A DNA stretch of 64,000 nucleotides from Catenulispora sp. GP43 (GTDB lineage: Bacteria > Actinomycetota > Actinomycetes > Streptomycetales > Catenulisporaceae), in NCBI RefSeq assembly GCF_041260665.1, contig NZ_JBGCCT010000008.1, positions 248,001-312,000 of the forward strand. Reading direction: 5' to 3'. The notes under the pieces were generated by a model. That model saw only the letters and a program-made list of their open reading frames with translations, was not told the DNA's origin and made no database searches. Shown in pieces: positions 38,453 to 49,933 of the stretch (its first letter is position 1; every line of letters begins with the position of its first letter). The position numbers and the translations under genes were made by a program.

Positions 38453-39199
38453 ATGCGTATTCTGCTGATCGGCGGCTCGGGGTATGTCGGCTCTCTGATG
38501 CTTCCGGGCCTGGCCGCGCACCACGAGGTTCGCGTCCTGGACCTGGTGCCGCCGCAGGGGGATTGTGACCACGTCGTCGGCAGCGCGACCGATCCGCGGC
38601 TTCTGGCCGCCGCGCTGGACGGCATGGACGCCGTGGTGCACGCCGCGATGGGCCGGCGCTCCGACACCGACTGGCCGCACCCCGACACCGCCAGCGCGTT
38701 CGAGGTGAACGTGGCCTCGGTGTACGCGACGCTGGAGGCCGCGCACGCCGCCGGCGTGCCGCGCGCGGTGCTGATCGGCAGCCTGTCGGTGTTCGACGAG
38801 GGCCGGCTGATCGACCGGGACGTGGACGAGGACAGCGAGCCGGACGGCACGAACGTCTACGGCGTCACCAAGCGCCTGGCCGAGCAGGTCGGCCGGATCG
38901 CCGCCGACGCCCACGGCCTGACGGTCACGGTCCTGCGCCTGGCCTTCCCGACCCCGGACGAGGTCTGGCCGCGCTGGGCCCTGCCGGTGGCCGAGGAGCC
39001 GGTCGAGATCCGGCGCGCCGACGGCAGCCTGGTCCCGGCGCTGGCGGCCTCGGACCTGTCCGCCGCGGTGTCGGCCGCGCTGGAGCGCGACGGCGGCGGC
39101 TACGACGTCTTCCACATCGTCGGCGCCGACGACTCGGGCCCCGGCTGGCGTACGGACAAGGCGCGCGACGGACTCGGGTGGGTCGCGCGGCACCGGTAG
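38453..39199 (+). CDS. NAD(P)-dependent epimerase/dehydratase (extended SDR)
   Basis: The 248-residue protein starts MRILLIGGSGYVGSLMLPGL, the Rossmann GGxGYVG loop. It has VVHAAMG (beta-4) and VYGVTKRLAEQV, the active-site YxxxK. The upstream Ser/Thr lies in IGSLSVFDEG. It is shorter than usual epimerases and has a compressed C-terminal substrate region. The sugar or ketone substrate is unknown. It is divergent from ogt (117 bases apart). Confidence 0.88.
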   Translation: MRILLIGGSGYVGSLMLPGLAAHHEVRVLDLVPPQGDCDHVVGSATDPRLLAAALDGMDAVVHAAMGRRSDTDWPHPDTASAFEVNVASVYATLEAAHAAGVPRAVLIGSLSVFDEGRLIDRDVDEDSEPDGTNVYGVTKRLAEQVGRIAADAHGLTVTVLRLAFPTPDEVWPRWALPVAEEPVEIRRADGSLVPALAASDLSAAVSAALERDGGGYDVFHIVGADDSGPGWRTDKARDGLGWVARHR

Positions 39200-39230
39200 A
39201 GCGGCAGCAGGCGGGCCGCGCTGCGGGCGA

Positions 39231-39740
39231 TCACTTCTCCAAGTCGAGCCTCCACACGTTCGAGCGGATGAAGTTCCCCTTCGGGTATTCGAACTCCGAC
39301 TCCTCGACGAGCTCGAATCCCGCCTTGCGGCACACGGCGTTCGACGCCGCGTGCTCGACCGACGGGAACGCGTACAGCCACCGGTGCCGGCCGTCGGCGC
39401 GCGCCGCCTCGGCGGCCGCGAGCGTCGCGGCCACCGCCAGCCCGCGCCCCTGGAACTCCGGCAGGATCCCGTATCCGGTCTCGTAGGCGGCCTCGCCGGC
39501 CCACTCGTGGTCCCAGAAGCCGGTCGAGCCCGCGACCTGGCCGTCCGGCAGCACGATCAGGAACATGGTCCCGTTCTCGGCCGGATCGAGGTAGCGCCGA
39601 TGCCGGTCGGCGAGCTTCTCGGGGCTCTCCGGGCCGCCGAGGTGCTCGGTCATCTCCGGCGTGTTCTGCTTCTGGAGCACCTCGAAGCCCGCGTCCGACC
39701 AGGGCGCGAGGGTCAGCGGGGGAGTGTCGGCGGCGTTCAT
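39231..39740 (-). CDS. GNAT family N-acetyltransferase
   Basis: The 169-residue protein has the GNAT core: MFLIVLPDGQVAGSTGFWDHEW, then ETGYGILPEFQGRGLAVAATLAAAEAA (the Q/RxxGxG/A acetyl-CoA loop) and SNAVCRKAGFELVEE. It resembles RimJ/RimL-like small-molecule acetyltransferases. Substrate unknown. ATG 39740 is used; the frame extends upstream without a better start. It converges on the epimerase gene. Confidence 0.88.
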   Translation of the reverse strand: MNAADTPPLTLAPWSDAGFEVLQKQNTPEMTEHLGGPESPEKLADRHRRYLDPAENGTMFLIVLPDGQVAGSTGFWDHEWAGEAAYETGYGILPEFQGRGLAVAATLAAAEAARADGRHRWLYAFPSVEHAASNAVCRKAGFELVEESEFEYPKGNFIRSNVWRLDLEK

Positions 39741-39813
39741 GGTCACCACGGTACGGCCGAGCACTGACAAGGACTGACAAGTCCTGTCCTCGACACCGCG
39801 CACACAGCAGAAA

Positions 39814-39849
39814 GCCCCGCCCGGACGCCGCGAAGCGTCCAGACGGGGC
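39814..39849 (-). terminator. Hairpin terminator downstream of katG
   Basis: A 15-bp stem with two mismatches (GCCCCGCCCGGACGC against GCGTCCAGACGGGGC, 6-base loop) lies about 60 bases past the katG stop and before the acetyltransferase gene. Confidence 0.6.
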
Positions 39850-39909
39850 CCGGGTCAAACCTTCGGCCCGACAAGCCTGCTTACTTGTGCAGGCCTACTT
39901 ATGCGGGAC

Positions 39910-42685
<2,776 letters not shown>

Positions 42686-42699
42686 GGCTTCAACCTATC

Positions 42700-42755
42700 G
42701 GTCTAGAGACGAACAATTCAAGATAACGAGTAGTCCAACTTTTTGAGCGGCCCAA
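42700..42755. promoter_or_regulatory. AT-rich furA-katG promoter/operator region (divergent)
   Basis: A 50-base AT-rich island in otherwise very GC-rich DNA lies between the furA start and the divergent AbiEii-like gene. On the minus strand TTGAAT (42721-42716) is followed after 16 bases by GATAGG close to the furA ATG. Half-sites TTCAA and TTGAG face each other, but I see no clean Fur box. Confidence 0.35.
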
Positions 42756-42809
42756 CTACTCCGTTCGGGGGACGGACCCTGTCGGCCGCCTCCGCCATAA
42801 TCGGCGCCC

Positions 42810-43760
42810 ATGGACGACCCCGGCCCGCCCCGCGACCGCGACACCTGCCACCGCCTGGCCCTGGACCACGTCCTGAGCCTGATCGCCGGCGCGCGGTGGA
42901 GCGGCCACCTGGTCCTGCGGGGAAGCATGCTGATGACGGCATACGCCGGATCCGCGGCGCGCAAACCCGGCGATCTGGACTTCATCGTCGTGCAGGACGG
43001 CTGGCCGGTCGACGACCTGGACCCGTATCCCTACGTCGACGACCTCGCGCACGTCCAGCAGTGGCCGGAGGTCGCCGACGGTGCCGGGGCCGGCGACCTG
43101 TGGGCCGACGAGGAGTTCGAGGCCGGCGGGCAGCATCCGCGGGTGGCGCCGGAGGGGCTGCACTGGATCCGGACCGGGGACTGGGAGGAGTCGGCGCCGT
43201 TCGAGGACTTGCAGCGGCGCATCCGGGAGAGCCCGCAGGTGGGGGCCGGGGTGGTGCTGGAAGCGGAGCAGTTCGAGGACTCCGGCGGCTGGGCGTATGC
43301 GGACTACGCGGACTATGCGATGCGGGGGACGCGGGTGACGGTGCCCTGGCGGGTCGAGGGGTCGGAGGTCTGCGGCAAGGTGCAGATGGACTTCGCGATG
43401 GACGAGCCGATGCCGGCGCGGCCGCGGTGGACGCGGATACCGCGGCTGGACGGCGGGTTCAGCGTCGTGCTGGGCGCCGGCCCGGAGCTGTCGCTGGTGT
43501 GGAAGCTGATGTGGCTGATGGAGGACTCCAAGGAGGGCATCAGCCAGGGCAAGGACTTGTACGACGCGGTGGTGCTGGCCGAGCTCGCCGGCCTCCGGGA
43601 GGGGATCCGGGCCGGGGGTTCGGCGCGGGCCGGGTTGAGGCGCCGCGATGTGGAGGGTTGGGAGGTCGGGTGGGAGTCGTTCGTCGCCGAGAACCCGGAG
43701 GTGGAGGGCTCGCTCGAGCAGTGGAAGCGGCGGCTCGTGGACGCGCTGGGGCTGGCGTGA
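42810..43760 (+). CDS. Nucleotidyltransferase of AbiEii/AbiGii-toxin-like fold
   Basis: The 316-residue protein carries the nucleotidyltransferase pattern: LVLRGSMLMTAYAGSAARKPGDLDFIV, with the GS motif (residues 38-39) and DLD (Asp55, Asp57), and a later metal Asp in KVQMDFAMDEP. The C-terminal part (LVWKLMWLMEDSKEGISQGKDLYDAVVLAELAG) matches the K...KDxYD segment of PF08843 proteins, which include the AbiEii toxin. Its partner gene overlaps by GTGA, but is not an AbiEi antitoxin. So this may be a stand-alone NTase or part of a two-gene system. Confidence 0.75.
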   Translation: MDDPGPPRDRDTCHRLALDHVLSLIAGARWSGHLVLRGSMLMTAYAGSAARKPGDLDFIVVQDGWPVDDLDPYPYVDDLAHVQQWPEVADGAGAGDLWADEEFEAGGQHPRVAPEGLHWIRTGDWEESAPFEDLQRRIRESPQVGAGVVLEAEQFEDSGGWAYADYADYAMRGTRVTVPWRVEGSEVCGKVQMDFAMDEPMPARPRWTRIPRLDGGFSVVLGAGPELSLVWKLMWLMEDSKEGISQGKDLYDAVVLAELAGLREGIRAGGSARAGLRRRDVEGWEVGWESFVAENPEVEGSLEQWKRRLVDALGLA

Positions 43761-44365
43761 GCGGCGAGTTCGAGTTCCACATCACGGTCGGTGCCGGCGA
43801 TGCCGCCGGGCTCGCGGCGTGGGCGGGGGAGCGCGGGGCGAAGTTCACGCACATCGTGTTGGCGCGTGGGGAGACGGTGTCGCAGCCGATGCTCACGGTG
43901 CGGGCCGACGGGGCGATGGAGGCGGTGCTCGGTGAGGCCGAGGGCATGGCGGGGGAGCTGTGTGCTGCGGGTTTTGAGGTGACGCGGGTGAAGGTGGAGT
44001 CCTCGCCGTACGGGGATGGGGTGCCCGCGACGGCTGCGGAGGCTTTGGAGCAGCCGGAGGACCGGTACTTCGAGCACCATCTCAAGCTGCTGCTGGCGCC
44101 GGGCGTCGATGAGGCGGCGCTCGCCGAGTTGGTGACGCCGCACGGTGCGCACTTGTCGCGGAACGCGCGGCGGGTGCGGGAGGACGGACGCGCGGAGCGG
44201 TTCGTGACCCAGCGGTGCTACCGGGTCGGTGCGGACGCGGCGGTCGGGGAGTTGGAGCGGCTGGTCGCGGCGGTGCGGGGCGCGGGGTACGAGATGGTCG
44301 GTTTCGAGCGTGAGTACGTGGTCTACGACAGTCGGCCGTCGGTGGACGCCGGGTGGATCGGGTGA
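43757..44365 (+). CDS. Conserved hypothetical protein coupled to the AbiEii-like gene
   Basis: The 202-residue protein begins EFEFHITVGAGDAAGLAAWAGERGAKFTHIVLARGE and has RYFEHHLKLLLAPG, AHLSRNARRV, RFVTQRCYRVG and a final GYEMVGFEREYVVYDSRPSVDAGWIG. The repeated strand-helix-strand halves suggest a duplicated ferredoxin-like fold. I do not know a function for it. GTG 43757 overlaps the NTase stop. After its TGA (44363-44365) the same frame stays open for 33 protein-like codons to a TAA at 44474-44476, overlapping the tail of the response-regulator gene. Confidence 0.75.
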   Translation: MSGEFEFHITVGAGDAAGLAAWAGERGAKFTHIVLARGETVSQPMLTVRADGAMEAVLGEAEGMAGELCAAGFEVTRVKVESSPYGDGVPATAAEALEQPEDRYFEHHLKLLLAPGVDEAALAELVTPHGAHLSRNARRVREDGRAERFVTQRCYRVGADAAVGELERLVAAVRGAGYEMVGFEREYVVYDSRPSVDAGWIG

Positions 44366-44457
44366 GGGGAAATCGACTTCAGCCGCTGGTTGGCTGAGCA
44401 CCCGCGGCAGGCCACGGAGATCCGCGACCGGTTCGTGGCAGGGACGCCCGCGCCGCC

Positions 44458-45099
44458 TCAGTCCCCCGCCTCCAAATAAGCCAGCACCGCCCGCACCCGC
44501 CGGTCCCCGGCCTCGTCCGGCGGCAGCCCGAGCTTGCCGAAGATGTTCCCGATGTGCTTGCTCACGCTCCGCTCGGTGATCACCAGCGTGGTGGCGATGG
44601 TCGGGTTGTCCAGCCCCTGCGCCATCAGCGCCAGCACCTCGCGTTCGCGCGGGGTCAGGGCGTTCAGCGGGTCGCGGCGGGTCAGGAGCTGGGTGACCAC
44701 CTCGGGGTCCAGGGCGGTGCCGCCGGCGGCGACGCGCTCCAGGGCCTCCTGGAATTCCGAGACGCGGGCCACGCGGTCCTTGAGCAGGTAGCCGATGCCG
44801 CTGGCGCCGTCGGCCAGGAGTTCGGCGGCGTAGGTCTCCTCCACGTACTGCGACAGGACCAGGATCGGCAGGCCGGGGAGGAGTTTGCGGGCCTGGATCG
44901 CGGCGCGTAGGCCCTCGTCGCGGAAGCCCGGGGGCAGGCGGACGTCCAGGACCGCGGCGTCGGGGCGGTGCTCCAGCAGCGTGGGGACCACCTCCGGGCC
45001 GCTGCCGGCCACCGCCACCACCTCGTGGCCGACCGTGGTCAGCAGCAGTTGCAGGCCCTCGCGCAGCAGCACGTTGTCCTCGGCGATCACAATCCGCAC
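44458..45099 (-). CDS. NarL/LuxR-type response regulator
   Basis: The 213-residue protein has a receiver domain (IVIAEDNVLLREGL with acidic pocket, phosphorylation Asp in AAVLDVRLPPG, LSQYVEE, Lys in YLLKDRV) and a C-terminal LuxR helix-turn-helix (LTPREREVLALMAQGLDNPTIATTLVITERSVSKHIGNIFGKLGL). It overlaps the sensor kinase gene by 13 bases and is its partner. It likely controls the divergent ABC exporter; a 22-bp palindrome in the shared promoter region is the probable site. Confidence 0.94.
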   Translation of the reverse strand: MRIVIAEDNVLLREGLQLLLTTVGHEVVAVAGSGPEVVPTLLEHRPDAAVLDVRLPPGFRDEGLRAAIQARKLLPGLPILVLSQYVEETYAAELLADGASGIGYLLKDRVARVSEFQEALERVAAGGTALDPEVVTQLLTRRDPLNALTPREREVLALMAQGLDNPTIATTLVITERSVSKHIGNIFGKLGLPPDEAGDRRVRAVLAYLEAGD

Positions 45100-46319
45100 G
45101 GAAGCTCCACTTCCACGTTCGTCCCGGTGCCGTCTTCCCGGGCGCCGATGCGGGTCACGCCGTCCAGGGCGGCCACGCGGCGCCGGATGCCGGCCAGGCC
45201 GCTGCCGGCCGACGGGTCCGCGCCGCCGCGGCCGTCGTCCCTGATGGCGATGGTCAGGTATGGGCCATGATGCCGCACCGTCACCCAGGCGTGTGCGGCA
45301 CCGCTGTGCTTGGCGACGTTGGTCAGGGCCTCGGCGACCACGTAGTACGCCGCGGCCTCCACCGCCGCCGGGCAGCGGCGCTCCGGGTCCGGGATCTCCA
45401 CCGACACCGGCATCGGGCGGCCGGCGGTCAGGGCGCGGACCGCCCCGGCCAGGCCGCGGTCGCTCAGGATCGGCGGGTGGATGCCGCGGATCACGTCACG
45501 CAGCTCGGCCAGGGCGTCCTCGATGCCGGCGCGGGCGTCGAGCATCAGCTTGCGGGCTCCGCCGGGGTCGCCGTCGAAGGTCTGGTCGGCCAGGCCCAGC
45601 CGCAGCGCCGCGCTGACCAGCTGGGCCTGGGTGCCATCGTGCAGGTCGCGTTCGATGCGGCGCAGCTCGGCGCCGTGCGCCTCCAGCGCCTGGGCACGGG
45701 TCTCGGTCAGCGACTCCACACGGGCCGCCAGCTCGGTGCGGCGGGTCGGGCCGAGCAGGCGCGCGGCGTACCAGCCCTGGAAGCGGGCCAGCTGGGGCTG
45801 CAGCCACAGTTGGAGGATGGTCAGGAATACCGCCATCCCCAGCGGGTAGGCGATGGCCTGCGGCCAGGTGTAGATCTGCGCGCCGGCGCCGAGCGTGCCC
45901 GGTTTGAGCGTCCACCACCAGAACGGCAGCCCCAGGTCCCACGGGATCCCGATCCACAGCTCGACCGAGATCACCGGGACGAGCAGGCCGAGGAAGCCGT
46001 GCACCACCATCCACGCGATGTCCCGCCACACCGAGGCCGAGCGCATCAGCGCGAAGTACTGCCGGTAGGGGTCGCTGTGCAGCGGCGTGGACGGCTCCCG
46101 GATCGGGTGCCCCAGCACCTTGGCCGCCCGGCGGCGCTCGACGTTGGTCAGGGCCCGGATCCGCCCGGCCACCCAGGGCAGCCCCGGCACCCCGAACGCC
46201 AGCAGCAGCGCCAGCGGCAGCAGGCACACGCCCAGCAGTGCGGGCAGGGCGGTGCGCAGGCCCGCGACCAGGTACCAGGTCGCGCGCAGGCTTCGAGCGA
46301 ACCGGGCGCGGATCTTCAT
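45087..46319 (-). CDS. Sensor histidine kinase (HisKA_3, DesK/NarX type)
   Basis: The 410-residue kinase has a cytoplasmic tail and membrane helices (about 12-50, 115-150, 170-200; PALLGVCLLPLALLLAFGV, WMVVHGFLGLLVPVISVELWIGIP, AIAYPLGMAVFLTILQLWLQP). The HisKA_3 domain has RIERDLHDGTQAQLVSAALRLG, the phosphorylated His, and the ATPase end has YYVVAEALTNVAKHSGAAHAW (N box) and IRDDGRGGADPSAGSGLAGIRRRVAALDG (G box). No large outside domain, so it may sense the membrane or a membrane-active compound. ATG 46319 is chosen. Confidence 0.93.
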   Translation of the reverse strand: MKIRARFARSLRATWYLVAGLRTALPALLGVCLLPLALLLAFGVPGLPWVAGRIRALTNVERRRAAKVLGHPIREPSTPLHSDPYRQYFALMRSASVWRDIAWMVVHGFLGLLVPVISVELWIGIPWDLGLPFWWWTLKPGTLGAGAQIYTWPQAIAYPLGMAVFLTILQLWLQPQLARFQGWYAARLLGPTRRTELAARVESLTETRAQALEAHGAELRRIERDLHDGTQAQLVSAALRLGLADQTFDGDPGGARKLMLDARAGIEDALAELRDVIRGIHPPILSDRGLAGAVRALTAGRPMPVSVEIPDPERRCPAAVEAAAYYVVAEALTNVAKHSGAAHAWVTVRHHGPYLTIAIRDDGRGGADPSAGSGLAGIRRRVAALDGVTRIGAREDGTGTNVEVELPCGL

Positions 46320-46376
46320 CGTCCCCAACTCTAGAGCCCAGGTGGCAGTGCGTCGGCCGGGCGTGCCCCACCTCCG

Positions 46377-46398
46377 ATGGTGTAGCGCGCTACACCAT
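46377..46398. promoter_or_regulatory. Perfect 22-bp palindrome between kinase operon and ABC exporter
   Basis: Each arm is ATGGTGTAGCG followed by its exact complement. It lies 58 bases before the kinase start and 84 before the exporter start. A perfect palindrome of this length in the only promoter region shared by the two operons suggests the operator of the response regulator. Inference from position and symmetry. Confidence 0.65.
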
Positions 46399-46482
46399 GA
46401 AGAGGGGACCGGGGCTGCTGGGGCCGGCGGTGATCGGAAACTAGCGTCGAAGGCGTCCTGATCCACCGACCGCAGGAGCCCC

Positions 46483-47223
46483 ATGACCGCCCCGAACACC
46501 CTCGCCGCGACCGGCACCGCCGTGTCGCTGGAACGCGTGACCAAGTCCTACGACCGAGGCCGCGTGACCGCCCTGGACAACGTCTCCTGGGCTTTCCGGC
46601 GCGGCACCTTCACCGCGATCATGGGTGCCTCCGGCTCCGGCAAGAGCACGTTCCTGCACTGCGCCTCAGGCCTGGACCGGCCCAGCTCCGGCACGGTCCG
46701 GCTCGGCGAGACCGACCTGGGCGCCCTGAAGGAGACCGAGCTGACCCGGCTGCGGCGCGACCGCGTCGGGTTCGTGTTCCAGGGCTACAACCTGGTGCCC
46801 TCCATGACCGTTGAGCGCAACATCACGCTGCCGTTGTCGCTCGGCGGGCGGCGCGCGGACCGCGGCTGGTTCTCCGAGGTCGTGCACCGGGTCGGGATGG
46901 CCGAGCGCCTCGGCACCAAGCCCTCGCAGCTGTCCGGCGGGCAGCAGCAGCGGGTCGCGGTGGCGCGGGCGCTGGTGACCCGGCCGGAGATCGTCTTCGC
47001 CGACGAGCCCACCGCCGCGCTGGACCCGCGCACCGCCGGGCACGTGCTGCGGCTGCTGCGCGAGGCCGTGGACGCCACCGGGCAGACCGTGGTGCTGGTG
47101 ACGCACGACCCGGCCGCCGCGGCGTGGGCCGACAGCGTCGTGTTCCTGTCCGAGGGGCGGATCGTCGACGAACTGCCGCGCCCGACCGCCTCGGCGGTCC
47201 TGACCCGCTGGGAGACGCTGTGA
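46483..47223 (+). CDS. ABC transporter ATP-binding protein (MacB/LolD type)
   Basis: The 246-residue ATPase has Walker A GASGSGKST, Q-loop VFQGYNLVPSMT, signature LSGGQQQRVAVARAL, Walker B IVFADEPTAALD and the switch His in VTHDP. These are the features of the LolD/MacB class that pairs with FtsX-like permeases. Its partner gene starts at GTG 47220, overlapping its stop. Such pairs beside NarL-type two-component systems often export or sense peptides or antibiotics. Confidence 0.95.
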   Translation: MTAPNTLAATGTAVSLERVTKSYDRGRVTALDNVSWAFRRGTFTAIMGASGSGKSTFLHCASGLDRPSSGTVRLGETDLGALKETELTRLRRDRVGFVFQGYNLVPSMTVERNITLPLSLGGRRADRGWFSEVVHRVGMAERLGTKPSQLSGGQQQRVAVARALVTRPEIVFADEPTAALDPRTAGHVLRLLREAVDATGQTVVLVTHDPAAAAWADSVVFLSEGRIVDELPRPTASAVLTRWETL

Positions 47224-49721
47224 AGAAGGGCATCGCCTTCGGGGTCGCCACCGCGCTGGCGGTGGCGGCCATGATCCTCGGCGCCTTCGGGGTGCTGATC
47301 GAGTCCGGCGTCCGCGCGCACGGCACGCTGGAGCGCTACGCCTCTGCCGCCGCGGTGGTCCACGGCCATCAGAGCGTGACGCATGTCAAGGGCAGCGGAG
47401 ACAACAAGAACTCTGAGAGCCGGCCGCTGGTCGAGCCGAACCGGGTGCCGGTGGCGGATGGAGCGGCGCTGAAGGCGGTGGCCGGCGTCGGGGACGTGGT
47501 CGCGGACTTCTCCCTGCCGGTGGTGGTGGCGGAGTCCGGGGCCGGTGCTACATCTGGTGCCACCTCCAGTGCGACATCCGCTTCCGTCTCCGGGACCACG
47601 CTGACCGGCCACGGCTGGGACTCGGCGAAACTGACCCCGACCACGCTCGCCTCCGGACACGCACCGGCCTCGGCGCAGGACGTGGTCCTCGATGCGAAAA
47701 CGGCTGCCGGCTTGGGAATCAGCGCCGGTCTCCACCTCCGGTTGCAACTCGGGGGCGAGCCCCAGAACTACCTGGTCTCCGGCCTCACATCCGGCGGCCC
47801 GGCCGGGACGCTGTATTTCACCCAGCAGCAGGCCGCGACGCTGTCCGGCCACCCGGACCGCGCCGACGCGCTGGTCGTGCTGCCGGCCGCCGGCGCGCAC
47901 GTCTCCGCCTCCGCGCTGCGCGCGGCCGTCCCGGGCCTGGACGTGGCCACCGGCGCGGCACGCGGCGACGTGGAGAACCCGGCGATCCAGGCCGGCCGCT
48001 ACGACAACCTGGGCTCGGCCGGCACGCTCGGCGGCGTCGGGCTGCTGGTGGCGCTGCTGGTCGTCTCCGGGCTGCTGGAGCTCTCGGTGCGCGACCGGAC
48101 CCGGGAGCTGGCGGTGATGCGGGCCGTGGGCGCCACACCGCGGCAGGTGCGGCGGGTCATCGTGCGCGAGATGCTCAAGATCGCGGTGCCCTCGGCGCTG
48201 CTCGGGGCAGTGGCCTCCCTCGGGCTCGGAGCACTGCTGCATGCCTGGATGACGTCGCAGGGCGTGCTGCCCGCCGGCTATGCACTCGCCCTGAGCCCGA
48301 TCCCGGTGTTCGGCTCGGCGCTGCTCACCGTGCTGGCCGCGGTCGGCACCGGCTGGCTCGCCTCCCGCCGGGTGTCGAAGATCAAGCCGGTGCAGGCGCT
48401 CGGCGAGAGCGCCGTGGAGCCGACCCGGCTGCCGCGCTGGCGGGTCATCACCGGGGCGGTGTTCCTGGTGTTCGGCGCGGGGATGCTGGTGCTGACCTTC
48501 ACCGCCGGCGGCCAGACGGCGGCCTCCTCGGTGGCCGGGCTGGTGATCTCGCTGATGTGGGCGGTGGCGCTGCTCGGGCCGTGGATCGCGCGCGCCGGCG
48601 TCCGGGTGCTGGGCGCGCCGCTGCGCCGGCTGTGGCCGATCACCGGCGACCTGGCCGCCACCTCGGCGCGCGCCGCCGCGGTGCGGATGGCCGCCGTCAT
48701 CACGCCGGTCGCGCTGGCGGTGTCCTTCGGCGGCACGCAGCTGTTCGCGCAGACCACCACCGCCAACGCCACCTCCGCCCAGGCCCGCGACGGCCTGCAC
48801 GCCACCAGCGTCCTGACCTCCTCCGGCCCCGGCATCCCGCACGCCGCATACGACGCCGCCAAGGCGCTGCCGGGGGTGACCGACGTGACCGCGGTGAAGC
48901 GGACCACGGTGGTGATGCTGGTGTGGAACCTGGACATGTCGCTGCAGTCGCTGTCGGCGCAGGGACTGGAGGGCGGAGCGTCCGCGACACTGGACCCGAC
49001 GGTCACCGCCGGCTCGCTGGCCGGGCTGAACGAGCCCGGTACCGTCGCGCTGAGCACGATGGTCGCGCACGACACGAAGGTCGGCGACGTGCGCCAGCTC
49101 TGGCTCGGCGACGGCACGCAGGTGTCGCTGAAGGTGGTGGCGCTGTACGACCGGGGGCTCGGCTTCGGGGACGTGCTGCTGCCGCGGGACCTGGTGGCCG
49201 CGCACGCCGCCACCTCGCTGGACGACGACATCCTCGTCGACGGCACCGGCGATCTCAGCCCCCTGATGGCGCGGTTCGCGGGGCTGCACACCGCCTCGGC
49301 CGCGGACTATGGCAGCACCCTGAGTGAGCAGGCCCACCGCGACGGCCTGATGGGCCTGATGGCGGTGGTGGCGATCGCCGGCTTCATCCTGATCGGCGTG
49401 GTGACCACGCTGGGCGTGGCCACGGCGTCCCGACGCAGGGAACTGACACTGCTGCGCCTGGTCGGAGCGACCCGCGACCAGCTGTTGCAGGCCCTGCGCC
49501 TGGAGACGGTGATCATCCTCGGCGTCGGCATCCTGGCCGGCGCGGCGGTCGCGGGCCTCACGCTGATCGCCTTCGCCGCCGGCGTCACCGGCCTGCCGAT
49601 GCTCTCGATCCCGCCCCTGGCCTGCGCCGGAATCCTGGCCGCGGTGGTCATCCCGGGCGCGGCGGCGGTGCTGGTGCCGGCGCGCCGGATCGTGCGCCGG
49701 CGCTCGCCGCGGATCGAGTAG
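47220..49721 (+). CDS. FtsX-like ABC transporter permease
   Basis: The 833-residue permease has an N-terminal membrane helix (ALAVAAMILGAFGVLIESG), a long external region (about 40-255), then two FtsX membrane blocks. The first (about 275-450) has SVRDRTRELAVMRAVGATPRQVRRVIVREM and the second (about 690-830) has GVVTTLGVATASRRRELTLLRLVGATRDQLLQALRLE. The conserved RELxLLRxxGAT is on the cytoplasmic side of each block. It pairs with the ATPase upstream, with GTGA overlap. Confidence 0.94.
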   Translation: MKKGIAFGVATALAVAAMILGAFGVLIESGVRAHGTLERYASAAAVVHGHQSVTHVKGSGDNKNSESRPLVEPNRVPVADGAALKAVAGVGDVVADFSLPVVVAESGAGATSGATSSATSASVSGTTLTGHGWDSAKLTPTTLASGHAPASAQDVVLDAKTAAGLGISAGLHLRLQLGGEPQNYLVSGLTSGGPAGTLYFTQQQAATLSGHPDRADALVVLPAAGAHVSASALRAAVPGLDVATGAARGDVENPAIQAGRYDNLGSAGTLGGVGLLVALLVVSGLLELSVRDRTRELAVMRAVGATPRQVRRVIVREMLKIAVPSALLGAVASLGLGALLHAWMTSQGVLPAGYALALSPIPVFGSALLTVLAAVGTGWLASRRVSKIKPVQALGESAVEPTRLPRWRVITGAVFLVFGAGMLVLTFTAGGQTAASSVAGLVISLMWAVALLGPWIARAGVRVLGAPLRRLWPITGDLAATSARAAAVRMAAVITPVALAVSFGGTQLFAQTTTANATSAQARDGLHATSVLTSSGPGIPHAAYDAAKALPGVTDVTAVKRTTVVMLVWNLDMSLQSLSAQGLEGGASATLDPTVTAGSLAGLNEPGTVALSTMVAHDTKVGDVRQLWLGDGTQVSLKVVALYDRGLGFGDVLLPRDLVAAHAATSLDDDILVDGTGDLSPLMARFAGLHTASAADYGSTLSEQAHRDGLMGLMAVVAIAGFILIGVVTTLGVATASRRRELTLLRLVGATRDQLLQALRLETVIILGVGILAGAAVAGLTLIAFAAGVTGLPMLSIPPLACAGILAAVVIPGAAAVLVPARRIVRRRSPRIE

Positions 49722-49933
49722 CGCCGAATCAGGGTGCGTTCACGGTCGGTTGCTATGGTGCGGTTGAACCACCTCGCACCGGCCGTGCGTTCCATCGGTG
49801 TACACGCCATGGGGCGTGATATGCGCGGCGTGTCCGTCAGGGAGGATTCCCGCAGCCTCCGTTCACTCCCCAGTGGTTGGCGGGCACGCCGCTCGGCGGT
49901 TTGTGGCGTCGGCAGGGTCGATAGGCTCGAGCG

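Noticed and set aside
44363-44365. Selenocysteine or other recoding at the TGA
   Set aside because: No conserved Cys context or downstream insertion element is visible; a nonsense mutation or chance is simpler.
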